Origin: Paracoccaceae bacterium
GTDB taxonomy: Bacteria; Pseudomonadota; Alphaproteobacteria; Rhodobacterales; Rhodobacteraceae
Assembly (NCBI GenBank): GCA_028874915.1
Contig: JAPPHA010000072.1
Location: 38,892-102,891, forward strand
Length of the DNA stretch: 64,000 nt
Direction: 5' to 3'
Position numbers and translations under genes: made by a program. Below the pieces are notes generated by a model. The model saw only the letters and a list, made by a program, of their open reading frames with translations, was not told the origin of the DNA and made no database searches. Position 1 is the stretch's first letter. The number at the start of each line of letters is the position of its first letter. Below are positions 34,851-43,844 of the stretch, in pieces.

Positions 34851-36095
34851 TTGCTTGCCGGCCGGCGCATACTTCTGGTCATCGGCGGTGGAATTGCCGC
34901 CTACAAGTCGCTTGACCTGATTCGACGACTCACGGAACAGGGCGCAGAGGTCGTGCCCGTGCTGACCGGAGCCGCGGAAGAGTTTGTGACGGCGCTGTCC
35001 GTGTCCGCGCTCGCCGGCCATCGGGTGTATCGGGACCTTTTCGACCTCACCGACGAATCGGAGATGGGGCACATCCGCCTCACGCGCAGCACCGACCTGG
35101 CCGTGGTGGCGCCGGCAACGGCCAATCTGATGGCCCGGATGTCGGCTGGAATGGCGACAGACTTGGCGTCGACCCTGCTCCTTGCGACCAACCGGCCAAT
35201 CCTGGTCGCACCGGCCATGAACGTCGAGATGTGGCGAAACGCAGCCACGCAGCGCAATGTCGAGACGTTGCGTGCCGACGGCGTCGTAGTGGTCGGCCCG
35301 GAGGAAGGTGACATGGCCTGCGGCGAATTCGGACCGGGTCGAATGGCGGAGCCGGAGTCGATCCTCGCGGCGATCACGGCCGTTCTCCGGGACGGTCCGC
35401 TGAAGGGCCGGCGGATCCTTGTGACCTCGGGTCCGACCCATGAACCGATCGACCCCGTCCGGTATTTGGCCAACCGGTCATCCGGTTTGCAGGGTACCGC
35501 GATCGCCAACGCCCTCGCCGGATTCGGGGCCGAGGTCGAGTTCGTGACGGGCCCGGCGAGTGCCCCCATGCCCTCGGGTTGCCGGATCGTCCAGGTGACG
35601 ACAGCCGAGGAGATGATGTCGGCCGTCATGGCGGCCCTGCCGGTGGATGCCGCGGTCATGGCCGCCGCCGTTGCGGACTGGCGGCCCGACCGCGTGAGCG
35701 AATCCAAGATCAGCAAGAATCCATCCGTGGCGAGCGACGCCGGCTCGAGCAGGGGACAAGGCGCTCGCGATGGCCTGGCATTCGGATGTGTCGAGAATCC
35801 GGACATCCTGGCCACCCTGTCAAACCGGACACGATCGCGTCCCCGGATCATTGTCGGATTCGCCGCCGAGACCGAGGACATCGTTGAACGGGCCAAAGCG
35901 AAACGTCGTCGCAAGGGCTGTGACTGGATCGTTGCCAACGACGTATCCCCGGAGACCGGAGTCATGGGTGGACCGGACAACCAGGTACATTTGGTGACGG
36001 AATCGGCCGTGGAAACCTGGCCACGGCAATCAAAGACCGAGGTCGCCCTGGCCCTCGCCGACCGGCTGGCCAAGGCATTGAGCGCTCCGGGATGA
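34851..36095 (+). CDS. coaBC: Bifunctional phosphopantothenoylcysteine decarboxylase / phosphopantothenate-cysteine ligase
   Basis: CoaBC (Dfp) carries out two steps of coenzyme A synthesis. The FMN-dependent decarboxylase half starts ILLVIGGGIAAYKSLDLIRRL, has the catalytic His in MGHIRLTRSTDLAVVAPATANLMARMSAGMATDL, and the substrate-clamp LVAPAMNVEMWRNAATQRN. The ligase half begins RILVTSGPTHEPIDPVRYLANRSSGLQG, has VMAAAVADWRP and IVGFAAETED and DWIVANDVS. The ATG-initiated reading frame begins far upstream, but the family start and a GAGGAG ribosome binding site seven bases earlier point to a TTG start at 34851, giving 414 residues. The stop overlaps dut (ATGA). Confidence 0.94.
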   Translation: MLAGRRILLVIGGGIAAYKSLDLIRRLTEQGAEVVPVLTGAAEEFVTALSVSALAGHRVYRDLFDLTDESEMGHIRLTRSTDLAVVAPATANLMARMSAGMATDLASTLLLATNRPILVAPAMNVEMWRNAATQRNVETLRADGVVVVGPEEGDMACGEFGPGRMAEPESILAAITAVLRDGPLKGRRILVTSGPTHEPIDPVRYLANRSSGLQGTAIANALAGFGAEVEFVTGPASAPMPSGCRIVQVTTAEEMMSAVMAALPVDAAVMAAAVADWRPDRVSESKISKNPSVASDAGSSRGQGARDGLAFGCVENPDILATLSNRTRSRPRIIVGFAAETEDIVERAKAKRRRKGCDWIVANDVSPETGVMGGPDNQVHLVTESAVETWPRQSKTEVALALADRLAKALSAPG

Positions 36096-36562
36096 CTGAC
36101 GTAGCGGTCAGGGTGGCCTTTGCGGCGGACGCGGATCCGACCCTGGGATTTCCGGTGGCGGCGACTGCCGGTTCGGCCGGTGTCGACCTCCGGGCCAATC
36201 TGAAACCGGATTCCCGGCAGGTCGGGCTGACCGTACGCCCAGGCGGGTTCCTGCGGGTACCGTGTGGCATTCGGTTGGACATCCCCGGTGGATATGAAGC
36301 CCAGGTCCGGCCACGTTCGGGAATGGCCGGCCGGAATGGCGTCACCGTTCTCAACAGTCCCGGGACCATCGATTCCGACTACCGCGGCGAGATCGGCGTG
36401 ATCCTGATCAACCACGGGCCGGAACCGTTTCGGGTCAGCCACGGAGACCGAATTGCCCAGCTCGTGGTCCTTCCGGTCGCGACGCCGAAATGGGTGCCGG
36501 TCACGACTCTCGCCGAGACCCGGCGTGGCGCCGAAGGATTCGGCTCGACGGGACGGCGATGA
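36092..36562 (+). CDS. dut: dUTP diphosphatase (dUTPase)
   Basis: This trimeric dUTPase keeps uracil out of DNA and supplies dUMP for thymidylate synthesis. The five conserved motifs are seen in order: AGSAGVDLRA, RPRSGMAGRNGVTVLNSPGTIDSDYRGEI (motifs 2 and 3), HGDRIAQLVV (motif 4) and RGAEGFGSTG (motif 5). Its 156 residues are normal. The ATG at 36092 overlaps the coaBC stop, and the stop overlaps the next ATG; coaBC-dut is a common alphaproteobacterial neighbour pair. Confidence 0.97.
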   Translation: MTDVAVRVAFAADADPTLGFPVAATAGSAGVDLRANLKPDSRQVGLTVRPGGFLRVPCGIRLDIPGGYEAQVRPRSGMAGRNGVTVLNSPGTIDSDYRGEIGVILINHGPEPFRVSHGDRIAQLVVLPVATPKWVPVTTLAETRRGAEGFGSTGRR

Positions 36563-37407
36563 CGGGAATGGCGAAATCCGGGCGAACCGGCTCTGGACGA
36601 ACGGGACGCGATGCCTCGGGAATCGCGCCCGGCCGGTCCCGGCCGCCGATGACCACGCAGGAACTCGAACGCTATGCCCGCCACATCGTGCTGCGGGAAA
36701 TTGGCGGTCCCGGCCAGAACCGGCTCCGTGGCGCCCGCATGCTCGTGGTGGGTGCCGGCGGCCTCGGCTCTCCAGTGCTCGAGTATCTCGCGGCGGCCGG
36801 AGTCGGGACCATCAGCGTCATCGACCACGACATCGTCAGCCTGTCGAATCTCCAACGCCAGGTGCTGTTCGACGAAACGCATCTGGGACGACCCAAGGTG
36901 GAAGCGGCACGCGAGCGAATCGGTCGGCTCAACCCCGGTGTCCGCGTCCAGCCGATCGAATGCCGCTTCGGTCCCGACAATGCCCGCGCCATCGTCGACG
37001 GGACCGATCTGGTTCTCGACGGGACCGACAGTTTCGAGACCCGGCACTGTGTCAATCGGGCAGCTGTCGACGCCGGAGTTCCGTTGGTTTCCGGTGCCAT
37101 CAGCCAGTGGGAAGGTCAGGTGACCGTGTTCTTTCCCGCGGGCGGGACACCCTGTTACGCGTGCGTGTTTCCGGACGCGCCGACGCCGGGGACCGCGCCG
37201 AGCTGCGCGGAAGCCGGGGTGATCGGCGCGCTCCCGGGCATTATTGGCGCCATGATGGCGGCCGAGGCGATCAAGATCGTCACCGGCGCTGGAACGCCGC
37301 TCCTCGGTGTGATGCTGATTCATGATGTGCTATTCGGCGAAAGTCGGAAGATTCGGCTGACCCGTCGCGATGAATGCCCGGTTTGCGGCGAGGTGGCCGG
37401 GTCATGA
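36559..37407 (+). CDS. moeB: HesA/MoeB/ThiF family adenylyltransferase
   Basis: This is an E1-like enzyme that adenylates the C-terminal Gly-Gly of a sulfur-carrier protein such as MoaD or ThiS. The core runs ELERYARHIVLREIGGPGQNRLRGARMLVVGAGGLGSPVLEYLAAAGVG in pieces (nucleotide loop GAGGLGSP). ISVIDHDIVSLSNLQRQVLFDETHLGRPK follows, and DGTDSFETRHCVN holds the catalytic Asp. The Zn ligands are CYAC and CPVC, spaced as in MoeB. The ATG at 36559 overlaps the dut stop (ATGA), adding about 30 basic, Gly-rich residues before the conserved domain; an internal ATG at 36649 (MTTQELERY) is an alternative. No rhodanese domain is present. Choice between MoeB and ThiF is by similarity only. Confidence 0.9.
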   Translation: MTGMAKSGRTGSGRTGRDASGIAPGRSRPPMTTQELERYARHIVLREIGGPGQNRLRGARMLVVGAGGLGSPVLEYLAAAGVGTISVIDHDIVSLSNLQRQVLFDETHLGRPKVEAARERIGRLNPGVRVQPIECRFGPDNARAIVDGTDLVLDGTDSFETRHCVNRAAVDAGVPLVSGAISQWEGQVTVFFPAGGTPCYACVFPDAPTPGTAPSCAEAGVIGALPGIIGAMMAAEAIKIVTGAGTPLLGVMLIHDVLFGESRKIRLTRRDECPVCGEVAGS

Positions 37408-37488
37408 ACGAAGTGGTCCAGCCGAACAACGGGACGATCCGGTTGCACGGGACGTGCGACGGATCGGTTGGACAGGAGGGGCCGGGCG

Positions 37489-38034
37489 ATGCCCTATGTG
37501 ACTGAGGCCGAGCTGGACAGGCGACTGGCGTGGATCACCGGGGCGCCGTCCGAGGCGCCGATCGATGTCCTTTGCCACCGCCCGGGGTTCTCCGAGCGGA
37601 GCTTTCCGGACAGCATTTCCGTCAGCGTGGCTGGCGGAATCGACGGGGAGCGATGGCTCGAGCATCCATGGATGAAACTCGCCGACGGCAGTCCAGATCC
37701 GCGGATTCAGGTCAGCATTCTGTCGAAACGTCTGGTCGACATCGTCTGGACCGATCGCGAGAACACGATCCACCCCGGCGATACGATCATCGCCGACATC
37801 AACCTTTCCGAAGAGAATTTTCCGGCCGGAACGCGAATCTCGGTCGGGAGTGCCGTCCTCGAGGTGTCGGACCTGTTCAACAATGCCTGCGCAAAATGGA
37901 AAGTCCGATACGGGCCCGAGTCCTACAAGTGGGTCAACCGGCCGGAATATCGGCATTTGCGCCTGCGGGGCGCGCTCTGCAAGGTTGTGAAGGACGGTAT
38001 CATTCGCGCCGATGACGTCTTGAGGCGCGTCTGA
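37489..38034 (+). CDS. MOSC domain-containing protein
   Basis: This is a compact MOSC-domain protein of 181 residues without the N-terminal beta-barrel of mARC/YcbX. The domain handles molybdenum-cofactor sulfur or related sulfur transfer. Its start MPYVTEAELDRRLAWITGAPSEAP and the ADGSPDPRIQVSILSKRLVDIVW pattern fit the short bacterial subgroup. The conserved Cys that may carry persulfide lies in LFNNACAKWKVRYGPES. GDTIIADINLSEENFPAGTRI is the beta-strand rich centre. The start is the ATG at 37489 with AGGAGGGG upstream. Its position just after the moeB-like gene supports a link to sulfur-carrier or Moco chemistry, but this is inference. Confidence 0.85.
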   Translation: MPYVTEAELDRRLAWITGAPSEAPIDVLCHRPGFSERSFPDSISVSVAGGIDGERWLEHPWMKLADGSPDPRIQVSILSKRLVDIVWTDRENTIHPGDTIIADINLSEENFPAGTRISVGSAVLEVSDLFNNACAKWKVRYGPESYKWVNRPEYRHLRLRGALCKVVKDGIIRADDVLRRV

Positions 38035-38133
38035 TCAACCGGCACGAAGTCGGTTGCCAATTCGCATCTGGTCACATCCTGCACGGCCCGGTCACGGGCG
38101 AGGCGGTCGACCCGGATCCTGGAGAGACGAGTC

Positions 38134-38997
38134 ATGTCGAAAATCGAAACGATGCGACTGACCCCCGCTATCGGGGCTGAGATCGCTGGTGTCGATCTTT
38201 CCCGACCGCCCTGTGACGCGGTCTGTGATGCCCTTTACGCGCTTCTCATGGACCATCAGGTCATCTTTCTCAGGGACCAGCGCATGGACCCTGCGACCCA
38301 AATGGCGCTGGCGGAGGACTTCGGGGAACCCGAACCGCCGCACCCCGTCTACCCGCATCTCGAAGGTTACCCCTCGATCATGGTGCTCGATTTCGGCGGT
38401 GACGTGGTGCCGGACACCGACGTCTGGCACACGGATGTCACATACAGGGGGTCCCCGCCGTTCGCGTCGATTCTCCGGGGTCACAGAGTTCCCGCGGTTG
38501 GCGGCGATACGCTCTGGCTTTCGATGACCGCTGCCCATGACGGGCTACCCGACGGTCTCCGGTCGGACCTGACCGGGCTCCGCTGCGTTCATGACCTGGG
38601 CGACTTTCGGAACAGCTTCACTCAGGGAGTCCCCGATGGCCCGGCAACGGCGTTGGCAGAGGCGCATGCCCGGATGGGTTGCGCCATCCATCCGCTGGTT
38701 CGGACGCATCCGGTGACCGGTCGGGACTTCCTTTTCTGCAATCCGGGATTTACGATTCACGTTGAAGGGTTGACAGCCTCGGATTCCCGAAGCCTGCTCA
38801 ACCACCTCTTCGACCACATCGTCAGACCTGAGTATCAGGTCCGGTTCCGATGGACGCCGGGTGCCGTGGCGATCTGGGACAATCGCTGCACGATGCACTA
38901 CCCGCTCGGAGACTATGCTCCCGAGCGGCGCATCATGCATCGGATCACGGTCACTCGGGATCGACGGCTTGACGGACCGGAGCCTGGCGATCGCTGA
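38134..38997 (+). CDS. TauD/TfdA family Fe(II)/2-oxoglutarate dioxygenase
   Basis: This cytosolic dioxygenase belongs to the taurine/2,4-D dioxygenase family. The start LTPAIGAEIAGVDLSRPP is the family opening, then LLMDHQVIFLRDQ. The metal ligands are in DVWHTDVTYRGSPPFASIL (His99, Asp101) and CTMHYPLGDY (His about 255), with the 2-oxoglutarate Arg in PERRIMHRITVTRD. The length of 287 residues is typical. A ribosome binding site GGAGAG precedes the ATG. Archetypal TauD releases sulfite from taurine; other members act on carnitine precursors, sulfate esters or herbicides, so the substrate remains open. It ends 32 bases from the convergent hydroxyacid dehydrogenase gene. Confidence 0.9.
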   Translation: MSKIETMRLTPAIGAEIAGVDLSRPPCDAVCDALYALLMDHQVIFLRDQRMDPATQMALAEDFGEPEPPHPVYPHLEGYPSIMVLDFGGDVVPDTDVWHTDVTYRGSPPFASILRGHRVPAVGGDTLWLSMTAAHDGLPDGLRSDLTGLRCVHDLGDFRNSFTQGVPDGPATALAEAHARMGCAIHPLVRTHPVTGRDFLFCNPGFTIHVEGLTASDSRSLLNHLFDHIVRPEYQVRFRWTPGAVAIWDNRCTMHYPLGDYAPERRIMHRITVTRDRRLDGPEPGDR

Positions 38998-39029
38998 CGC
39001 GGTTTCGAGGGCCGCCGCACCAACCCGAC

Positions 39030-40016
39030 CTACAGCATGCTCGGAACCACCAGGTCCGGTGGCCGGTGGCCGTCGTCAAAGGTCTTGATGTTAATGATCA
39101 CCTTTTCGCCCATTTCGTGACGGGCTTCGTTGGTGGCCGAGGCCATATGCGGCAACAGGAGGACATTGGGCAGACCGCGCAGCCGAGGATTGACCTCTGC
39201 GCCGTGTTCGAAGACATCGAGTCCGGCACCGGCCAGTTCTCCTGCACGGAGCATTCGCGTCAGCGCGTTTTCGTCGATCACTTCCCCGCGTGAGGTGTTG
39301 ACGATAACGCTGGTCGGTTTCATGAGGCGCAGGCGTCGTGCGTTCATCAGGTGAAACGTGGACGGAGTATGCGGGCAGTTGACCGACAGTGCGTCCATGC
39401 GTGAGACCATCTGGTCGAGACTTTGCCAGTAGGTTGCAAGCAATTCCGTTTCGGTTTCGACGCGCAGGCGTTTTCGGTTGTGGTAGTGAATCTCCATTCC
39501 GAAGGCGAGTGCCCGGCGGGCAACCGCCTGACCGACCCGCCCCATTCCGAGAATGCCGAGCCTCTTTCCGCCAACGCGGCGCCCCTGGAATGCCTGGGGC
39601 GACCACCCGGTCCAATCTCCTGACTGCATGTGAAGTGAACCTTCCCGGACCCGCCGCATCACGGCCAGAATCAGCGTCATGGCAATGTCGGCTGTGTCCT
39701 CGGCGAGAACATCGGGGGTGTTGGTGACAATGATGCCGCGTTGGCGCGCGGTTTGGACATCGATATGGTCGAATCCCGAGCCATAATTTGCGATCAGCCG
39801 CAGCCGGTCGCCGGCCTGGGCCAAGATCGCGGCGTCGATCGTGTCATTGAGCGTCGGGACCAGGACGTCCGCACGCCGGGCGGCCGAGGCCAGCTGGTCG
39901 CGGTTGAAGGGCTGGTCCGCGGCATTGCCTTCGACGTCGAACAACTCGCCGAGCCGGTTCTCGACGGCGTCGGGGAGCTTTCGTGTCAGCACGACCCTGA
40001 GTTTGGACTTCGGCAT
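39030..40016 (-). CDS. D-isomer-specific 2-hydroxyacid dehydrogenase (glyoxylate/hydroxypyruvate reductase-like)
   Basis: This NAD(P)-dependent dehydrogenase reduces glyoxylate, hydroxypyruvate or similar 2-oxoacids. The catalytic domain has the FDHIDVQTARQRGIIVTNTPDVLAEDTADIAMTLIL block in pieces. The nucleotide site is KRLGILGMGRVGQAVARRALAFGMEIHYHNR. The catalytic Arg is in VIVNTSRGEVIDENAL, the Glu follows, and the His is in NVLLLPHMASATNEARHEM. Its 328 residues are normal. It is divergent from the SH3-domain gene, an arrangement common in alphaproteobacteria. It could process C2/C3 acids from neighbouring oxidation pathways. Confidence 0.92.
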   Translation of the reverse strand: MPKSKLRVVLTRKLPDAVENRLGELFDVEGNAADQPFNRDQLASAARRADVLVPTLNDTIDAAILAQAGDRLRLIANYGSGFDHIDVQTARQRGIIVTNTPDVLAEDTADIAMTLILAVMRRVREGSLHMQSGDWTGWSPQAFQGRRVGGKRLGILGMGRVGQAVARRALAFGMEIHYHNRKRLRVETETELLATYWQSLDQMVSRMDALSVNCPHTPSTFHLMNARRLRLMKPTSVIVNTSRGEVIDENALTRMLRAGELAGAGLDVFEHGAEVNPRLRGLPNVLLLPHMASATNEARHEMGEKVIINIKTFDDGHRPPDLVVPSML

Positions 40017-40124
40017 TGCGACCCATCCGCTTCTTCAATTGGCGGGACTATTCTGGCAAGAAACCCGAAAACGGGGCAAGGACCAATTGGACGCAGCTCT
40101 CGATCCGACTGGCCGGAACGGCGG

Positions 40125-40685
40125 ATGAATCGCGCGGCAGCGGCATGGACGACAGGGCTGGTCGTCTGTCTCCACAGCGTACTGACGGCTCCGGCAGGTG
40201 CCGAATCTGCCGTTTCGGCAGCGACAGCCACAGACATCGTGGTCGCCGCCGCCGATGCCGTTGGGCCGGTTACCGGATACCCGCTGCCTCGCTTCGTTTC
40301 GATGAAAAGTTCGATCGGCAATGCCCGGAGGGGTCCGGGATTTTCCTACCGCGTCGATTGGGTGTTCAACCATACGGGTACACCGCTTCTGATCACGGCC
40401 GAGCACGGTCATTGGCGACGGGTCGAGGACATCGATGGGATGGGTGGCTGGATGCATTTTCGCCTGTTGTCGGGGATCCGGACCGTCGTCCATCGCGAGA
40501 GCGAGACGGCTATCCGCGACCGTCCCGACAACGATGGTCGTGTCAACGCATTCGCAGACCGTGGCGTGATTTCCCGGCTCGACCGTTGTACATCCGACTG
40601 GTGCCGGATCTACGGTGATGGTTACTCAGGCTGGGTCCTGAAGGAGGAAATCTTCGGCGTCTTTCCGGACGAGGCCGAAGATTGA
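40125..40685 (+). CDS. Exported SH3-domain protein
   Basis: This is a periplasmic bacterial-SH3 protein of the type often found divergent from the 2-hydroxyacid dehydrogenase gene. The ATG at 40125 opens a signal peptide (AAAWTTGLVVCLHSVLTAPAGAES). Two SH3-like repeats follow. The first, RFVSMKSSIGNARRGPGFSYRVDWVF with GHWRRVEDIDGMGGWMH, is followed by the second, AIRDRPDNDGRVNAFADRGVISRLDRC and CRIYGDGYSGWVLKEEIFGVFPDE. Both carry the N-x-R-x-G-P and W-V-x-x hallmarks. At 186 residues it fits this family, presumed to bind peptidoglycan or protein. The open frame extends far upstream but without coding character. Confidence 0.88.
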   Translation: MNRAAAAWTTGLVVCLHSVLTAPAGAESAVSAATATDIVVAAADAVGPVTGYPLPRFVSMKSSIGNARRGPGFSYRVDWVFNHTGTPLLITAEHGHWRRVEDIDGMGGWMHFRLLSGIRTVVHRESETAIRDRPDNDGRVNAFADRGVISRLDRCTSDWCRIYGDGYSGWVLKEEIFGVFPDEAED

Positions 40686-40750
40686 AGTGACGGACGAGTC
40701 AGCCTGCCAAGGCAATCGTGGTTTGTGAATTCCCGGACGCTGGTTGCGCA

Positions 40751-41758
40751 TTACGGCTGCGATGGCGAACCCGGGATTGTCACCACCACCGACCCCATCT
40801 TTCCGGCGCGTTCCACGGATTGATGGGCTTCGACGGTTTCTGCAAGTTCGAAATTCTCAGCCACGGAATGTGTCAGCTGTCCGGCCTCAAGCAGTGCCAT
40901 CAAACCGTCAATCGACGCCTTGCGTGCTGACTCGGTCAACAGATAGACGAGGACCATGCGCAGGGTCACATCCTTGAACATCAACGGGTAGAAAGGGAGA
41001 ACCGGAGTCATGTCGCCGGCGGACCCGTAGGCCGCGATGACTCCGTTCGGCTTGATGATCTGGGCGGTTATGTCAAGATTCGCGCCGAACTCGACTTCGA
41101 CGATACGGTCGACGCCGCCGGTCAGGTCCATGATGGCCTCCGCTGCATCCTCGTCGCGATAGTTGACGATGTGATGGGCACCGGCTTTGCGGGCATATTC
41201 GGCCTTTTCCGGAGTACTCACCGTCGTGGTGACCGTCGCCCCCAGAGCGGCCGCGATCTGTATGGCATAGCGGCCGACGGTCCCGGCGCCGCCGGTCACG
41301 AGAACAGACGTCCCCTCAACCGGGCCGCCGGCCGTCACGCAGCGATAGGCCGTCATGGCGGGAATCCCGAGACAGGCGCCCTCGGCAAAGCCGGTTTCCT
41401 CCGGGAGCCGGACCGCCTGGGTTTCCGGCAGGGCAATGTATTCCGCGCAGCTTCCCATTGACCGTTGCCACTGGCCGTTCCAGATCCAGACCCTCTGGCC
41501 GATTCGGTCTTTCGTGATGCCGCCGCCGGTCGCGACGATGACGCCGGCGCCATCGGAATGCGGAATGATCCGATCGAAACCCATGGGTCGGGCACCGGCG
41601 CGGAGTTTCACATCGGAGGGGTTGCAGCCGGACGCGTGCAGGCGCACCAGAACGTCTCCGGGGCCGGGCTGCGGGATCGGCGTGTCTCCAAGGACAAGGA
41701 CTTCGTTTGCGGGCCCCTGTGTCTCGTACCAGACGGCCTTCATGGTTCTTTCCATCAT
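40751..41758 (-). CDS. Zinc-independent MDR family oxidoreductase (quinone reductase-like)
   Basis: This medium-chain dehydrogenase/reductase resembles NADPH:quinone oxidoreductases. It opens with MKAVWYETQGPANEVLVLGDTPIPQPGPGDVLVRLHASGCNPSDVKLRAG, read in segments. GAGVIVATGGG and GQRVWIWNG follow. The nucleotide site is VLVTGGAGTVGRYAIQIAAALGATVTTTVST, then GAHHIVNYRDEDAAEAI. No catalytic or structural zinc cysteine set is present. It ends FELAETVEAHQSVERAGKMGSVVVTI, typical of the group. The ATG at 41758 follows GAGGA; MKAVW at 41743 is an internal alternative. It is 55 bases downstream of the M3 peptidase gene on the same strand. Confidence 0.9.
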   Translation of the reverse strand: MMERTMKAVWYETQGPANEVLVLGDTPIPQPGPGDVLVRLHASGCNPSDVKLRAGARPMGFDRIIPHSDGAGVIVATGGGITKDRIGQRVWIWNGQWQRSMGSCAEYIALPETQAVRLPEETGFAEGACLGIPAMTAYRCVTAGGPVEGTSVLVTGGAGTVGRYAIQIAAALGATVTTTVSTPEKAEYARKAGAHHIVNYRDEDAAEAIMDLTGGVDRIVEVEFGANLDITAQIIKPNGVIAAYGSAGDMTPVLPFYPLMFKDVTLRMVLVYLLTESARKASIDGLMALLEAGQLTHSVAENFELAETVEAHQSVERAGKMGSVVVTIPGSPSQP

Positions 41759-41813
41759 GTCTGTCCTCGTATTCCCACCCACTGGCCGGATGCTGTCCGC
41801 GCCCGTCCGTCGT

Positions 41814-43844
41814 TCAGCCCGTCAGGAATCCGCGTTTTCGGAGAAGTGCCTCGACTCCCGGCATCGCACCCCGGAAGGCCGAATAAAGGACTTCCGCTTC
41901 GCGTGAGCCACCGGTCGAGAGAATGTGGTCGTGCAGCCGGCCGGCAACGCCGGGATCGAATGGACCGCTCGCTTCTTCGAAGGCGGCGAAGGCATCGGCG
42001 TCCATGACCTCCGACCACATGTAGGAATAGTAACCGCTGGCGTATCCGTCGCCCGAGAAGATGTGGGCGAAGTGCGGTGAAGCATGACGCATCGAAATGG
42101 TGTCAGGCATGCCGATCTCACGAAGCACCGCTGCTTCGGATGCCATCGGATCCTGTGGTGCCGGATTTTCATGCAGCGTCAGATCGACGAGCGCCGACGC
42201 CACGAATTCTACCGACCGGAAGCCCTGGTCGAAATTTTGCGCGGCGACCAGGCGGTCGAGCAGCGTGCGTGGCATCGGATCTTCCGTCTCATGATGGCGG
42301 GCGAAACGCTCGAGGACTTCCGGCACGAACAGCCAGTTCTCGAAGAGCTGACTCGGGAGTTCGACGAAGTCGAGCGCCACCGAAGTCCCGGAAATCTGTG
42401 CGTAGGTGACATCGGAGAGCATGGAATGCAGCGCGTGGCCGAATTCGTGGAAGAGGGTCCGGGCATCGTCGATTGTGAGCAGGCAGGGCTCGCCCTCGGG
42501 AACCTTGGCGAAATTGCAGACGTTGACGACGATCGGCCGCATTTCGCCGTCGAGCTTCGATTGCGGGCGAAACCGCGAACACCAGGCCCCGGAGCGCTTG
42601 CTGGAGCGGTGGAAGTAGTCACCCAGGAACACTGCCAAGTGGCGGCCGTTCCGGCGGACGTCCCAGGCCCGGACGTCGGGATGGTAGAGGGGGACATCGA
42701 CCGGAACAAAGGTCAGGCCAAACAGCCTGCTTGCGCAATCGAATGCCGCCTCGATCATTCGGTCAAGCTGAAGATAGGGTTTCAGCTCGGCTTCATCGAA
42801 ATCGTGGTCCTGCCGTCTCAGCCGTTCGGAATAGAAATGCCAGTCCCAAGCCTTCAGCGTGTCGGTGACACCGTCGTCTGACAAGAGGGACTGCAGCCGT
42901 CCGGCATCCCGCGCCGCTGCGTCCAGGGCCGGTTTCCAGACGGCCATCAGCAGCTCGCGAACCGCGGTCGGGGTTTTCGCCATCTCGGGCTCCAGCCGGT
43001 AGTCGGCATAGCAGTCGAAACCGAGCAAACGGGCCCGTTCTTCGCGGAGTTCGAGAGTTTCCCGGATGATGCCCCGGTTGTCGGTGTCGCCGCCGTTCCG
43101 TCCGCGGGCCGTCCACGCCCGGTAGGCCCGTTCGCGGAGGTCGCGCCGGGTCGCGTTCTGCAGGAACGGCACAATCAGTGATCGCGAAAGGGTGATGGCG
43201 AACCCCTCGACGCCGCGTTCGCGGGCTGCTTCGGCCGCGGCCGACCGGACGAAGCCGGGACACCCCGCCAGATCATCGTCCGTCAGGTCCATGAACCAGT
43301 CGCGTTCGTCGGCGAGCAGATTCTGCGAAAAGGCGGTTCCCAGTTCGGCAAGCCGTTCAACGACCGCCGCCAGCCGTTCGCGATCTTTGGCCGCCAGGGC
43401 GGCACCGGCGCGGACGAACATGCGGTGAGTCAGGTCAAGGACCCGGATTTGCTCATCCGTCAGTCCGAGTGATTTGCGGTTCTCCTGCAGTTGGCGAACG
43501 CGTCCAAAGAGCGGAGCATCCATCAGGACCTCGGATTCGAAGGCCGAGAGTCGTGGCGACAGGTCGCGTTCGAGCGCCTCGATGGTATCGTTCGAATCGG
43601 TGCCGCTCAGGTTCCAGAACACGTCCCCGATGCGATCGAGCAAACGGTCGGCCCGCTCCATGGCCTCGATGGTGTTGGAGAAACTCGGGGGTTCCGGGTT
43701 GTCGGCGATGGCCCGGACTTCGTTCCGGGTCGTCTCCAGGGCTATGTCATAAGCTGACGCGTAGTGTTCATCTGTGATCTCGTCGAAGGGCGGCAGCCCG
43801 AAGGGGCGATCCCAGGTCTCACGAAGAAGTGGGTTGTCGGTCAT
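41814..43844 (-). CDS. M3 family oligopeptidase (Dcp/oligopeptidase A type)
   Basis: This cytosolic zinc metallopeptidase of 676 residues degrades short peptides. The catalytic site reads TLFHEFGHALHSMLSDVTYAQISGTSVALDFVELPSQLFENWLF in sequence, containing HExxH (near residue 456) and the downstream Glu ligand in the FVELPSQ segment. The N-terminus opens with NPLLRETWDRPFGLPPFDEITDEHYASAYDIAL, as in Dcp and OpdA. Late blocks HASPHFAHIFSGDGYASGYYSYMWSEVMDADAFAAF fit the same group. No signal peptide is visible. It starts with ATG at 43844 and precedes the MDR oxidoreductase gene. Confidence 0.95.
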   Translation of the reverse strand: MTDNPLLRETWDRPFGLPPFDEITDEHYASAYDIALETTRNEVRAIADNPEPPSFSNTIEAMERADRLLDRIGDVFWNLSGTDSNDTIEALERDLSPRLSAFESEVLMDAPLFGRVRQLQENRKSLGLTDEQIRVLDLTHRMFVRAGAALAAKDRERLAAVVERLAELGTAFSQNLLADERDWFMDLTDDDLAGCPGFVRSAAAEAARERGVEGFAITLSRSLIVPFLQNATRRDLRERAYRAWTARGRNGGDTDNRGIIRETLELREERARLLGFDCYADYRLEPEMAKTPTAVRELLMAVWKPALDAAARDAGRLQSLLSDDGVTDTLKAWDWHFYSERLRRQDHDFDEAELKPYLQLDRMIEAAFDCASRLFGLTFVPVDVPLYHPDVRAWDVRRNGRHLAVFLGDYFHRSSKRSGAWCSRFRPQSKLDGEMRPIVVNVCNFAKVPEGEPCLLTIDDARTLFHEFGHALHSMLSDVTYAQISGTSVALDFVELPSQLFENWLFVPEVLERFARHHETEDPMPRTLLDRLVAAQNFDQGFRSVEFVASALVDLTLHENPAPQDPMASEAAVLREIGMPDTISMRHASPHFAHIFSGDGYASGYYSYMWSEVMDADAFAAFEEASGPFDPGVAGRLHDHILSTGGSREAEVLYSAFRGAMPGVEALLRKRGFLTG

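Noticed and set aside
34901..36442. 513-codon minus-strand open frame opposite coaBC-dut
   Set aside because: Ser/Arg/Thr-rich shadow sequence; both opposite genes are unmistakable.
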